Positions 26,342 through 33,898 of a stretch of 64,000 bases of DNA are shown here, one piece after another. Origin of the DNA: Sulfopaludibacter sp963815475 (GTDB lineage: Bacteria > Acidobacteriota > Terriglobia > Bryobacterales > Bryobacteraceae); assembly GCA_963815475.1 (NCBI GenBank), contig CAWFHD010000003.1, forward strand, positions 1,054,001-1,118,000, written 5' to 3'. The first letter of the stretch is position 1. Each line of letters opens with the position of its first letter. A program made the position numbers and the translations under genes. The notes under the pieces are model-generated. The model saw nothing but the letters and a program-made list of their open reading frames with translations. It did no database searches and had not been told where the DNA came from.

Positions 26342-27963
26342 CAGGATGCGCGGCTGGTCGGCCAGGATGCGCGCGATCTGCAGAGCTGGCGTTCTCCCAC
26401 CGAGAGTCCCAAGCCACCCTCGCCCACTTCGCTATCCACACCGGCAGGCAGACGCTCCAGGGTGTTAGCGAGGCCGGCGGCCAGCGCCGCATCCATCACT
26501 TCGGCATCGGTGGCATCGGGTCGCTTGTAGCGAATGTTGTCGGCGAGGGTGCCGCGGAAGACCGCTCCATCGGCGGCCACCATTCCGATTGCGCGCCGCA
26601 CGGATGCTGGCGCTACGTCGCACAGCGGCTGCCCATCGATGAGGATGTCGCCCGATGACGGCTCCCAGAGCTTCATCAGCAAGTCCGCTGTGGTGGACTT
26701 GCCGGCGCCGGAAGGTCCGATGAGCGCCGTGGTTTTGCAGGACTGCAGGGTGAAAGTGAGGCCGCACAATACTTCGCGTTCGGGCACATAGCCGAATCTC
26801 ACGTCGCGGAATTCCACTTTGCCGGACCCGGGTGTGAGGCTGGCGCCGCCCGGCTCCTCGGGCCCCGTATGCAACAGGCGCACAGCTCGGTTCAACGATG
26901 CCAGGTGCTGCTGCAGGCTCACGGCGATGCTGCTGAGCGAATCGATCGGGTCGTAAAGGCGGTCGAGGTAAGCAACGAACATTACGACGTCGCCAGGTGT
27001 GAGACGCTGATCCATCACCATCCAGCCGCCGTAGCCGAGCACCAGGGCCTTGCTTAGATGGCTCAAGGTGCTTTGCAAAAACAGATAGCCGTTGGCGAGA
27101 CGGTTGCGCTCCAGATAGTCGTCGTAGGCCTTCTGCGACGCGGCCTGGAGGCCCCTGGTCTCGCGCGGTTCGGCGCCCGATAGCTTCACCGTCTTGATGG
27201 CGGCGAGGGCATCCTGCACGCGCACCGACACCTTCTCCCACATTACGTAGTATTGGGCCATACCCGATTCCAGGCGGCGGGCCGCCCTTCGCGAGATGAG
27301 AAGGTAGAGCGGCAGAGTGAGCAGTGCCGCCACCGTCAGCCTCCAGCTTTGGGTGAGCATGATGGCGCAGATGCCGACGATGCGCAAGGCTTCGGGCGCC
27401 AGTTGCTGCGAGAAGGCGGAGACAATCGGCGCCACCTGATCCGATTGATCGATGCGCTTGGCCAGCCCGCCGCTGGCGCGCCGATTAAAGAAAGAGAGGG
27501 GAAGCCGCAGCACGTGGCCGAAGGTCGCCTGGATGAGGCTGGCCTCCATGTGGCTGGCCACGACTGTGCTTTGCGAATCGGCCGCCAGCGATAGATACTG
27601 TCCCACGACGCCGATCAGGAAGAGCAGGGCGACCGCCCAGAGCAACGTGGAGAGGGTTTGCTGGCGTGTGCGCGGGGCCACGAAGTCGGTACGGTGCGGT
27701 TGTTGTGTGTTGCGCGGGCCCAACTCGTCTACGCGGCGCCGTTCGGGCCGCGGTGTGGCGGGGGGCGGCGCCGGACGGGTCCGGTCGACAAACAATCCCG
27801 CGACATCGTTGATGGCTACGCGGTAGATGAGGGGCTGCAGAAGATCGGCGCCAGTGCCCAGGAGGGCCAGCAGTGCGATCACGATGAAGCGTTTCTTGAA
27901 AGGGCGCGCCAACGCGATCAGCGCGCGAAATGCGCCCATACTGCGGGAACCGTTTACACTCAT
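26290..27963 (-). CDS. ABC exporter with fused membrane and ATPase domains, N-terminal part (frameshifted)
   Basis: Half-transporter of the MsbA/bacterial multidrug type. It has six membrane helices in residues ~15-330, starting at FIVIALLALLGTGADLL, then an ATPase domain with Walker A GPSGAGKST and the signature LSVGERQL, a variant of LSGGQ. After that the frame degenerates. The -1 frame gives LLQIARILADQPRILVLDEA, the expected continuation, so one base is missing near 26383 and the full protein would be ~625 residues. I chose ATG 27963, which has AGGA upstream; the longer frame up to 28080 is non-coding in character. Substrate unknown. Confidence 0.85.
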   Translation of the reverse strand: MSVNGSRSMGAFRALIALARPFKKRFIVIALLALLGTGADLLQPLIYRVAINDVAGLFVDRTRPAPPPATPRPERRRVDELGPRNTQQPHRTDFVAPRTRQQTLSTLLWAVALLFLIGVVGQYLSLAADSQSTVVASHMEASLIQATFGHVLRLPLSFFNRRASGGLAKRIDQSDQVAPIVSAFSQQLAPEALRIVGICAIMLTQSWRLTVAALLTLPLYLLISRRAARRLESGMAQYYVMWEKVSVRVQDALAAIKTVKLSGAEPRETRGLQAASQKAYDDYLERNRLANGYLFLQSTLSHLSKALVLGYGGWMVMDQRLTPGDVVMFVAYLDRLYDPIDSLSSIAVSLQQHLASLNRAVRLLHTGPEEPGGASLTPGSGKVEFRDVRFGYVPEREVLCGLTFTLQSCKTTALIGPSGAGKSTTADLLMKLWEPSSGDILIDGQPLCDVAPASVRRAIGMVAADGAVFRGTLADNIRYKRPDATDAEVMDAALAAGLANTLERLPAGVDSEVGEGGLGLSVGERQLCRSRASWPTSRASWCSTKPLLTWTTAPKAK

Positions 27964-28027
27964 CCCTATCCTGGTCGATGGTAGCAAGTATCGGTGAGGG
28001 GTCGATTTCAGAAGGGAAAGTACGGAG

Positions 28028-28066
28028 TCCGAGCTTCGCTCGGATTGGCAGGCGGAAGCGCCTGCC
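28028..28066. repeat. Pair of palindromes (REP-like) upstream of grpE
   Basis: TCCGAGC-TTC-GCTCGGA at 28028-28044 is followed by GGCAGGCG-GAAG-CGCCTGCC at 28047-28066 and then CCAC. The arrangement of two adjacent hairpins ending in GCCTGCCCCAC recurs at 29789-29826. They lie between divergent genes, so they are not transcript terminators for either. Confidence 0.6.
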
Positions 28067-28115
28067 CCACCCAAGAGCATCTGACTGCTGGCTCTGTTTT
28101 GCTAAACTTGTACTA

Positions 28116-28640
28116 GTGGACCCGAATCTTTCTGAAATGCCCCCTGAAGATCAAAGCCCTGCCGAAACTCTGGAAGGCCAACTGGCTGCCGTGACCGCGG
28201 AGCGCGATCAGTTGGCGATGGACAAGAACGACCTGAACGACCGCATGCTGCGGGCGCGCGCCGAATTCGAAAATGCGCGCCGCCGCTACGATCGTGAGCG
28301 TTCGGAATACCTGCAGTTCGCCGCCATGGACATGGTGAAGGACGTGCTGCCCGTGCTGGACGATTTCGAGCGGGCGCTGAAGGTGGAGACGGCCGACAGC
28401 AATTATGCCAAGGGCGTGGAGCTGATTTATTCGCGTCTGTACGAGACGTTGAAGAGGCTGGGGCTGGAACCGCTCGATACCACCGGGCAGCAATTCGACC
28501 CCAATATCCACCAGGCTGTGGAGCGCGTCCCCACCGAAGAGGCGGAGGACCAGTCCGTGCTGGGCGAGTTTCAGAGAGGCTATAATTTCAAAGGCAAGTT
28601 GTTGAGGCCAGCGATGGTTCGGGTGGCGGTAAAACCGTAA
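28116..28640 (+). CDS. grpE: GrpE nucleotide exchange factor
   Basis: Co-chaperone that releases ADP from DnaK. A coiled N-terminal helix (LEGQLAAVTAERDQLAMDKN, then MLRARAEFENARRRYDRER) leads into the head domain, with VLPVLDDFERAL and the C-terminal family signature NIHQAVERVPTEE...GYNFKGKLLRPAMVRVA. I placed the start at GTG 28116; an ATG at 28137 is equally possible and neither has a strong ribosome-binding site. dnaJ follows 5 bp later, so they form an operon. dnaK is not in the window, and no CIRCE element is visible upstream. Confidence 0.95.
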   Translation: MDPNLSEMPPEDQSPAETLEGQLAAVTAERDQLAMDKNDLNDRMLRARAEFENARRRYDRERSEYLQFAAMDMVKDVLPVLDDFERALKVETADSNYAKGVELIYSRLYETLKRLGLEPLDTTGQQFDPNIHQAVERVPTEEAEDQSVLGEFQRGYNFKGKLLRPAMVRVAVKP

Positions 28641-28645
28641 GCGCA

Positions 28646-29776
28646 GTGAATCCAGTGTCAAAAAAAGATTACTACGAAGTTCTCGGTGTCGGCCGGGAGG
28701 CCGGTGATGGGGAGATCAAGGCGTCCTACCGCAAGCTGGCGCTGAAGTACCATCCCGACCGCAATCCAGACGATCCCAACGCCGAGGAGATGTTCAAAGA
28801 GGCGTCGGAAGCCTACAGCGTTCTGAGCGATGGGCAGAAGCGCGCCACCTACGATCGTTTCGGTCATCAGGGGTTGCAGAGCTCCGGCGGAGGTCAGGGA
28901 TTCAACCCGGATGCCTTCGCCGATTTCAGCGATATTCTGGGCGATTTCTTCGGCTTCGGCGACCTGTTCGGCGGAGGCGGCGGCAAGCGGCGCGGCCGCG
29001 CACAGCGAGGCGAAGACGTCCGCTACGATCTGGAGATCAGCTTCGAAGAAGCCATCTTCGGACTGGGCGCCGAAATCCAGGTGCCGCGCATGGAAGCGTG
29101 CGCGCGTTGTAAAGCAACCGGGTCAGAGCCGGGCAGCGGCGCCACGGCATGTCCCACGTGCCACGGACGCGGCGAGATTCTGTACCAGCAAAGCTTCCTG
29201 TCTATTCGGCGCACCTGCAGCACATGCGGCGGGTCGGGACAGGTGATCCGCAATCCTTGCAGCGAATGCCGCGGGCACGGGTATCAGCAGATCCAGCGAA
29301 AACTCAAGGTCAACATTCCGGCCGGTGTGGACGACGGCACGCGGCTGCGCCTGGCGAACGAGGGACAGCCCGGAGCGCATGGCGGCCCGAACGGCGATCT
29401 GTATGTATTCCTGAAGGTCAAAGAGCATCCCTTCTTCGAACGTCAGGGCACCGACCTGCACTGCAGCATCCCAATCAACCTGGCGCAGGCGACGCTGGGC
29501 GCCGAGATCAACGTGCCCACGCTGGACGGCCCGTACAAGCTGCGGATTCCCGAAGGCACACAGAACGCGGCCCAATTCCGTCTGCGGAATAAGGGCGTTG
29601 CGGCGCTCAGCGGCAGCAGCCGCGGCGATCTCTACGTGCACATGGAAGTGAAGATTCCGTCGAAGCTGACGCGCGAGCAGCGCAAGCTGATGGAACAACT
29701 GCGCGAGACCCTGCCGGTGGATAACTCGCCATCGGAAAAGGGCCTGTTCGAAAAGGTCAAAGACTATTTCGTGTAG
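28646..29776 (+). CDS. dnaJ: Chaperone protein DnaJ
   Basis: A 376-residue type I J-protein that stimulates DnaK ATPase. The J domain holds the HPD motif at residues 36-38. A Gly/Phe-rich segment (FADFSDILGDFFGFGDLFGG) follows. Four zinc-binding CxxCxGxG repeats are CARCKATG (one Gly changed to Ala), CPTCHGRG, CSTCGGSG and CSECRGHG. The substrate-binding beta domains complete the protein. The start is GTG at 28646, five bases after the grpE stop. Length and architecture are standard. Confidence 0.97.
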   Translation: MNPVSKKDYYEVLGVGREAGDGEIKASYRKLALKYHPDRNPDDPNAEEMFKEASEAYSVLSDGQKRATYDRFGHQGLQSSGGGQGFNPDAFADFSDILGDFFGFGDLFGGGGGKRRGRAQRGEDVRYDLEISFEEAIFGLGAEIQVPRMEACARCKATGSEPGSGATACPTCHGRGEILYQQSFLSIRRTCSTCGGSGQVIRNPCSECRGHGYQQIQRKLKVNIPAGVDDGTRLRLANEGQPGAHGGPNGDLYVFLKVKEHPFFERQGTDLHCSIPINLAQATLGAEINVPTLDGPYKLRIPEGTQNAAQFRLRNKGVAALSGSSRGDLYVHMEVKIPSKLTREQRKLMEQLRETLPVDNSPSEKGLFEKVKDYFV

Positions 29777-29788
29777 CGGCAGATAAGA

Positions 29789-29826
29789 GCGGACTGAAGT
29801 CCGCCGCAGGCTCAAGCCTGCCCCAC
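29789..29826. repeat. Double hairpin of the GCAGGC palindrome family
   Basis: GCGGAC-TGAA-GTCCGC at 29789-29804 is followed one base later by GCAGGC-TCAA-GCCTGC at 29806-29821 and CCCAC. Both stems are perfect 6-bp arms with four-base loops. The element follows the dnaJ stop (29776) and could also help end that transcript, though no T-tract follows. It matches the triple hairpin at 48563-48623. Confidence 0.65.
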
Positions 29827-29844
29827 TTCGGCAACCAGACCTGC

Positions 29845-29935
29845 AGATCTAGAATCTGGCTCGGCAGACAGATTTGAAGATCCAGAATCTGGCTCAGGCA
29901 GGCAAATTTGAAGATCTAGAAGCTAGCCCAGGTTT
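29845..29935. repeat. Short tandem repeat, ~33-34 bp unit, nearly three copies
   Basis: Units starting AGATCTAGAATCTGGCTC, AGATCCAGAATCTGGCTC and AGATCTAGAAGCTAGCCC occur at 29845, 29878 and 29912. The first two are separated by CAGACAGATTTGA-like and CAGGCAAATTTGA-like spacers. The units differ by several substitutions and the last is incomplete. It sits between dnaJ and the next gene, whose promoter must lie within or just after it. Confidence 0.65.
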
Positions 29936-29958
29936 TGCCCGCGCTACCATAGAATCAG

Positions 29959-31518
29959 ATGGCAACCCCAACTCTTTCCGAATTCCGCAACGAGCAATAC
30001 ACTGACTTTTCCCAGCCTGCTAACCGGCAGGCCATGGAACTGGCTCTCCAGAAAGTTCGCTCCGAACTGGGGCGGGAATACCCGCTTCGCATCGGCGGCG
30101 AAATGTTCTCCACCGGCGACAAACTGATCTCGGTGAACCCGTCCAAGACCAGTGAAGTGGTGGGCGTGCACCACAAGGCGACGACGCAACTGGCGACGCG
30201 CGCCGTGGAGAGCGCCTACTCCTACTTCACGCAGTGGAGCCGCACGCCCGCCAAGGAACGCGTTCGCATGCTGCTGGACGTGGCGCGCATCCTGCGCCTC
30301 CGCAAGTTCGAGTTCGACGCGTGGATGGTGTTCGAAGCCGGCAAGACGTGGATTGAAGCCGAAGCCGAAATCGGCGAAGCGATCGACTTCTGCGAATACT
30401 ATGCGCGCGAGATGGATCGTCTCTCCGGGCCGCAGGCGGTGGTGCAACTCCCCGGCGAGCATGACGAGATGATTTACATTCCGCTGGGTGTGGGCGTGGT
30501 GATTCCACCATGGAACTTCCCCCTGGCGATTCTGGCGGGGATGACGGTGGCCTCGCTGGTGACGGGCAACACGGTGATTGTGAAGCCCTCGAGCGAGACT
30601 CCCACCATCGCCGCCAAGTTCGCCGAGGTGCTGCTGGAAGCCGGCTTCCCCGAGGGCTCGTTCACGCTGCTGACGGGCAGCGGCGCGGCGGTGGGCGACG
30701 TGCTGGTGCAGCATCCCAAGACGCGCTTCGTGTCGTTTACCGGGTCGCGCGACGTGGGCCTGCGCATCAATGAACTGGCCGCCAAAACGCAGCCGGGACA
30801 GATCTGGATCAAGCGCGTGATCGCCGAAATGGGCGGCAAGGACGCGATCATCGTGGATGGCGATGCGGACGTGGATAAGGCGGTGGACGGCGTGCTGGCC
30901 TCGGCGTTCGGATATCAGGGGCAGAAGTGCTCGGCGTGCTCGCGCGCCATTGTGGACGCCAAAGTCTACGACCCGTTTGTGGAGAAGTTGGCCGCCAAGG
31001 CGAAGAAACTGACCATCGGGCCTTCGGACGATCCGGGTCACTACATGGGTCCGGTGATTAGCGAGAGCGCGCGCAAGTCGATCCTGAAGTACATCGAGAC
31101 GGGCAAGAAGGAAGGCCGCATGGTGGCCGGCGACGCGGCGGCGCCCGAAGGCGGCTACTTTATTCCGGCGACGGTCATCGCGGACGTGGATTCGAAGGCG
31201 CGGATCTTCCAGGAGGAGATTTTCGGACCGGTGCTGGCCGTCACCAAGGCCAACAACTTCGAGCATGCGCTGGAGTTGGCCAACGACTCGCAATACGGGT
31301 TGACCGGAGCGGTCTTCTCGAATAACGCCGAGCATCTGCGCCAGGCCAAGGAAAGCTTCCACGTCGGGAACCTCTACTTCAATCGGAAGTGCACGGGAGC
31401 GATGGTGGGCGCGCATCCGTTCGGCGGCTTCAATATGTCGGGAACGGACTCCAAGGCGGGGGGGCCGGATTATTTGTTGCTGTTCTTGCAGGCTAAGTCA
31501 GTGGCGACTAGGGTTTAG
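29959..31518 (+). CDS. pruA: L-glutamate gamma-semialdehyde dehydrogenase (1-pyrroline-5-carboxylate dehydrogenase)
   Basis: A 519-residue NAD-dependent aldehyde dehydrogenase that oxidises glutamate semialdehyde to glutamate, the second step of proline catabolism. It has PWNFP at 184-188 and FTGSRDVG in the cofactor fold. Catalytic Glu290 lies in AEMGGKD and catalytic Cys324 in GQKCSACSR. The overall sequence matches the RocA/PruA monofunctional type rather than the bifunctional PutA. The proline dehydrogenase partner is not adjacent. It stands alone after the dnaJ region. Confidence 0.93.
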   Translation: MATPTLSEFRNEQYTDFSQPANRQAMELALQKVRSELGREYPLRIGGEMFSTGDKLISVNPSKTSEVVGVHHKATTQLATRAVESAYSYFTQWSRTPAKERVRMLLDVARILRLRKFEFDAWMVFEAGKTWIEAEAEIGEAIDFCEYYAREMDRLSGPQAVVQLPGEHDEMIYIPLGVGVVIPPWNFPLAILAGMTVASLVTGNTVIVKPSSETPTIAAKFAEVLLEAGFPEGSFTLLTGSGAAVGDVLVQHPKTRFVSFTGSRDVGLRINELAAKTQPGQIWIKRVIAEMGGKDAIIVDGDADVDKAVDGVLASAFGYQGQKCSACSRAIVDAKVYDPFVEKLAAKAKKLTIGPSDDPGHYMGPVISESARKSILKYIETGKKEGRMVAGDAAAPEGGYFIPATVIADVDSKARIFQEEIFGPVLAVTKANNFEHALELANDSQYGLTGAVFSNNAEHLRQAKESFHVGNLYFNRKCTGAMVGAHPFGGFNMSGTDSKAGGPDYLLLFLQAKSVATRV

Positions 31519-32035
31519 TCGGCATTAGACGAGGAGGGCAAATTGCCCCTTTCGTTTCCTGCTGGTCACTCAGGAAGGTCGATGCGTTTGGGTTCCAGTG
31601 GCTCACCGGGTAAGGCGTTGAGCCGCATTCTTCCGTGGACCCTTAAAGGCGTTCTTAGCCACGGATTCACACGGATGAACACAGATAGAACCAGAGCCAA
31701 CCATCTGGGTTCATCGGTGTCAGTCTCACTCCAGAGGTCTTTTGAAGTCTTTGGCGTCTTTGAATGGCTCGCGTAGAAGGTCCAACCCGCCGGGCGTGGG
31801 ACCTGATCCGGCCTCAGATCGCAAAATGCTGCTTTGAAATCTGATTGACATTGTCCTCGCTGGAGCCATAAGCCATTACTTCTGGGGGATCCGGTACTGC
31901 GGCCAGTATTCGACCGTCCGAGCCGTACCTGGAGGTCCATGTCGAAAGTGAATCGCATTGCAGTGATGGACCACTAAAGCGACGACCCAAAGATTGAGGT
32001 ATGCTGTATCCAATTTGTGCCCGGAGGGCCGCCCA
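31519..32035. other. Intergenic region with a dispersed repeat, no gene
   Basis: A 517-bp stretch without a supported gene. It contains the CACGGATTCACACGGATG-type repeat at 31657-31688. A possible TTGACA (31845-31850) has ATAAGC 17 bp later, the only promoter-like pair I can point to ahead of the HD gene. The short frames present have no family resemblance. Confidence 0.5.
31657..31688. repeat. Dispersed 'CACGGAT' periodic repeat
   Basis: AGCCACGGATTCACACGGAT, continuing GAACACAGATAG, is built of CAC(G/A)GAT units about 10-12 nt apart. A related copy is at 42603-42633. Sequences of this form recur in intergenic DNA of many GC-rich bacteria; here it is not part of any gene. Confidence 0.55.
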
Positions 32036-32709
32036 ATGAATTTGAAGCTGGACCGCAGACTGTTTATTGCCTCTCTAGGGGGAGCCGCCGCCGTGGCGTC
32101 GGTAACCTGTTCGTTGCCGGTGGGGCGAATGTGAAGATTCTGTCGAAGATGCCGGACAAGCCGACATTCCTCGATTTCTTCAACCAGCGTTTCAGCGGCA
32201 CCGCCAACCACTGCTTGCAGAGCGCGAACAAGGCGATGAAGTCGGGAATGACGGAAGAAGTCATCTTCGCCTGTCTCTGCCACGATCTGGTGCACGCGCT
32301 AATCAAGGTTGACCACGGATGGTGGGGAGCCCAGATGTTCGAGCCGTATGTTTCCGAGAACATCACGTTCGCCGTTCGTTATCACCAGGCGCTCCGCTTC
32401 TACGAAGACAAAGAAGCCGGGTACGAATATCCCGACCTGTACCGCAACATGTTCGGCGCCGACTACAGGCCGGAAAAGTATATCGAAGATACATACAAGA
32501 TGGTGCGGAATCACAAAAAGTACATTCTGCCCCGCCAAGTGACTGTGAACGATTTGTACGCGTTCGACCCGAACGTAAGAGTGACCATCGAGCCCTTCAT
32601 CGACATCATTGGCCGCCAGTTCAAGCAGCCGAAAGAGGGTCTAGGTTACGACAATAGCCCTGTGGCACACATGTGGCGTTCGATGATACGGCCGGATTCG
32701 CCGCTATAG
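32036..32709 (+). CDS. Exported HD-domain protein (frameshifted after a Tat-like signal)
   Basis: The ATG at 32036 has an excellent GGAGGG ribosome-binding site 7 nt upstream and opens a twin-arginine-type signal (MNLKLDRRLFIASLGG, then AAAVASVTC). That frame closes at about 32130, but the neighbouring frame continues at ANVKILSKMPDK and encodes a complete HD-type domain. Visible metal-site residues include H..HD in ANHCLQSA and FACLCHDLVHAL, then VDHGWWGAQM and VRYHQALRFYED. Adding one G to the GGGG run near 32125 joins them. The HD part resembles PhnZ/inositol-oxygenase-like mixed-valence diiron HD proteins, but the substrate is unknown. Without the correction the domain would lack a sensible start. 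Confidence 0.7.
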
Positions 32710-32842
32710 GACGGGCTCTCCTCGTGCTCTGGAGCTCCACAAACACCCAGAAATCGCCCCCGGATGGTCCCGTCATCGCAAAGATCACCCGGCAAGTCTG
32801 ACAACAAACCTTTGTTGCCACAAAATTCGGCCCAGCGGTGTT

Positions 32843-33499
32843 ATGCGATATATGAACTGGTTTCGCATTCCGCTTGCCCTCGCCGCCGCTGCACTTCTGG
32901 CTCCCGCTCAAACTGCCCCCGCTCCAAGTCACGATGAACACCTGTCAGAGCGTCAAGACATCGTGATCCAAGGTCTTCCCGACACCGGCTACATCCTGGA
33001 CATCGGAGGCGGCTGCCGGGGCACTATCGGACGGATCAAGCCCAAGCAGGTGGTGGCCATCGACATCTCCCCGCGCGAGCTCAAAGAAGCTCCGTCCGAT
33101 TTCTTGAAGATCGTGATGGATGCGACCGACCTGAAGTTCCTGGATAACAGCTTCCCTACGGTGACCGCCTACTACTCGCTGATGTTCATGAAGCCGGACA
33201 TTCAGGAGAAGGTCTTCGCTGAAGTGTTTCGAGTGTTACAGCCGGGCGGCACGTGGCTGGTGTGGGACTCAGTAGTGCCGGCCGCGACCCCTGGTTCGGA
33301 GAAAGAGTCGTATACCGCCTGGTTGCGGACGCACCTGCCCAACGAGACTCTCGTCTACGGTTATTCGATGCTGAAATTCGAGAAGCCGCTGGATGTTCCG
33401 TATTACGCCGGGCTCGCGACGCACGCAGGGTTTCAGGTCGACGAGGTCAAGGAACTTGGGGCCGGCAAGAGCTTCTTCATGAGGCTGCGCAAGCCGTGA
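32843..33499 (+). CDS. SAM-dependent methyltransferase-like protein with a signal peptide
   Basis: A 218-residue class I methyltransferase fold. Motif I is ILDIGGGCRGTIG, motif II-like acid VVAIDIS, and the post-motif region FRVLQPGGTWLVWDS is typical of ubiE-like enzymes. Unusually, it begins with a strong signal peptide (WFRIPLALAAAALLAPAQTA), which would place it outside the cytoplasm where S-adenosylmethionine is not expected. Either the N-terminus is a membrane anchor facing inwards or the fold has been reused. It lies 133 bp after the exported HD protein on the same strand. Confidence 0.75.
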   Translation: MRYMNWFRIPLALAAAALLAPAQTAPAPSHDEHLSERQDIVIQGLPDTGYILDIGGGCRGTIGRIKPKQVVAIDISPRELKEAPSDFLKIVMDATDLKFLDNSFPTVTAYYSLMFMKPDIQEKVFAEVFRVLQPGGTWLVWDSVVPAATPGSEKESYTAWLRTHLPNETLVYGYSMLKFEKPLDVPYYAGLATHAGFQVDEVKELGAGKSFFMRLRKP

Positions 33500-33507
33500 C
33501 TCTCCCC

Positions 33508-33544
33508 TTGATTATCTACAAACACTCCCGTATTATAGATAATC
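33508..33544 (+). promoter_or_regulatory. Promoter with PadR-type inverted repeat
   Basis: TTGATT (33508-33513) and TATTAT (33531-33536) are 17 bp apart, a good sigma-70-type promoter. The perfect inverted repeat GATTATCTA (33510-33518) / TAGATAATC (33536-33544) overlaps both elements and sits 18 bp ahead of the PadR start. Autorepression by PadR is inferred. Confidence 0.65.
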
Positions 33545-33562
33545 GACAAAGGACGCCTCCCA

Positions 33563-33889
33563 TTGAAACCGACAGATATGGTTCAGGGCACGCTCGACCT
33601 GCTGATTTTGAAAACACTCTCCCTCGAACCCATGAGCGGGTGGTCGATCGCAAAGCGCATCGTTCAAATTTCACAAGAAGCTCTGCAGGTCCAGCAAGGC
33701 TCCCTGTATCCGGCGCTGCATCGCCTTGAGCATCAGGGCTGGATCAAGGCCGAATGGAAGGCTTCCGAGAACAACCGCCGCTCCAAGTTCTATTCGCTGA
33801 CCGCGGCCGGTCGAAAGCAACTCAGATCCGAGCTCGACAACTGGCGCCGGCTGTCCAACGCGATCGGACTGGTGGTGGAGGCAACTTAA
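33563..33889 (+). CDS. PadR family transcriptional regulator
   Basis: A 108-residue winged-helix protein starting at TTG 33563 (MKPTDMVQGTLDLLILKTL). It contains the PadR signature MSGWSIAKRI, then LQVQQGSLYPALHRLEHQGWI and the wing SKFYSLTAAGRKQL. This short PadR type is characteristically paired in Acidobacteria with a large ADOP permease. Here that permease begins 9 bp downstream, so the pair is an operon. A 9-bp inverted repeat over its promoter is the likely operator. Confidence 0.92.
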   Translation: MKPTDMVQGTLDLLILKTLSLEPMSGWSIAKRIVQISQEALQVQQGSLYPALHRLEHQGWIKAEWKASENNRRSKFYSLTAAGRKQLRSELDNWRRLSNAIGLVVEAT

Positions 33890-33898
33890 GGAAACGTT

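Noticed and set aside
29845..29935. CRISPR array
   Set aside because: Only about three imperfect ~33-bp tandem units with no distinct spacers and no cas genes nearby.
29944..31416. A 490-codon minus-strand frame over the dehydrogenase gene
   Set aside because: Antisense shadow; the plus strand encodes a complete PruA-type enzyme.
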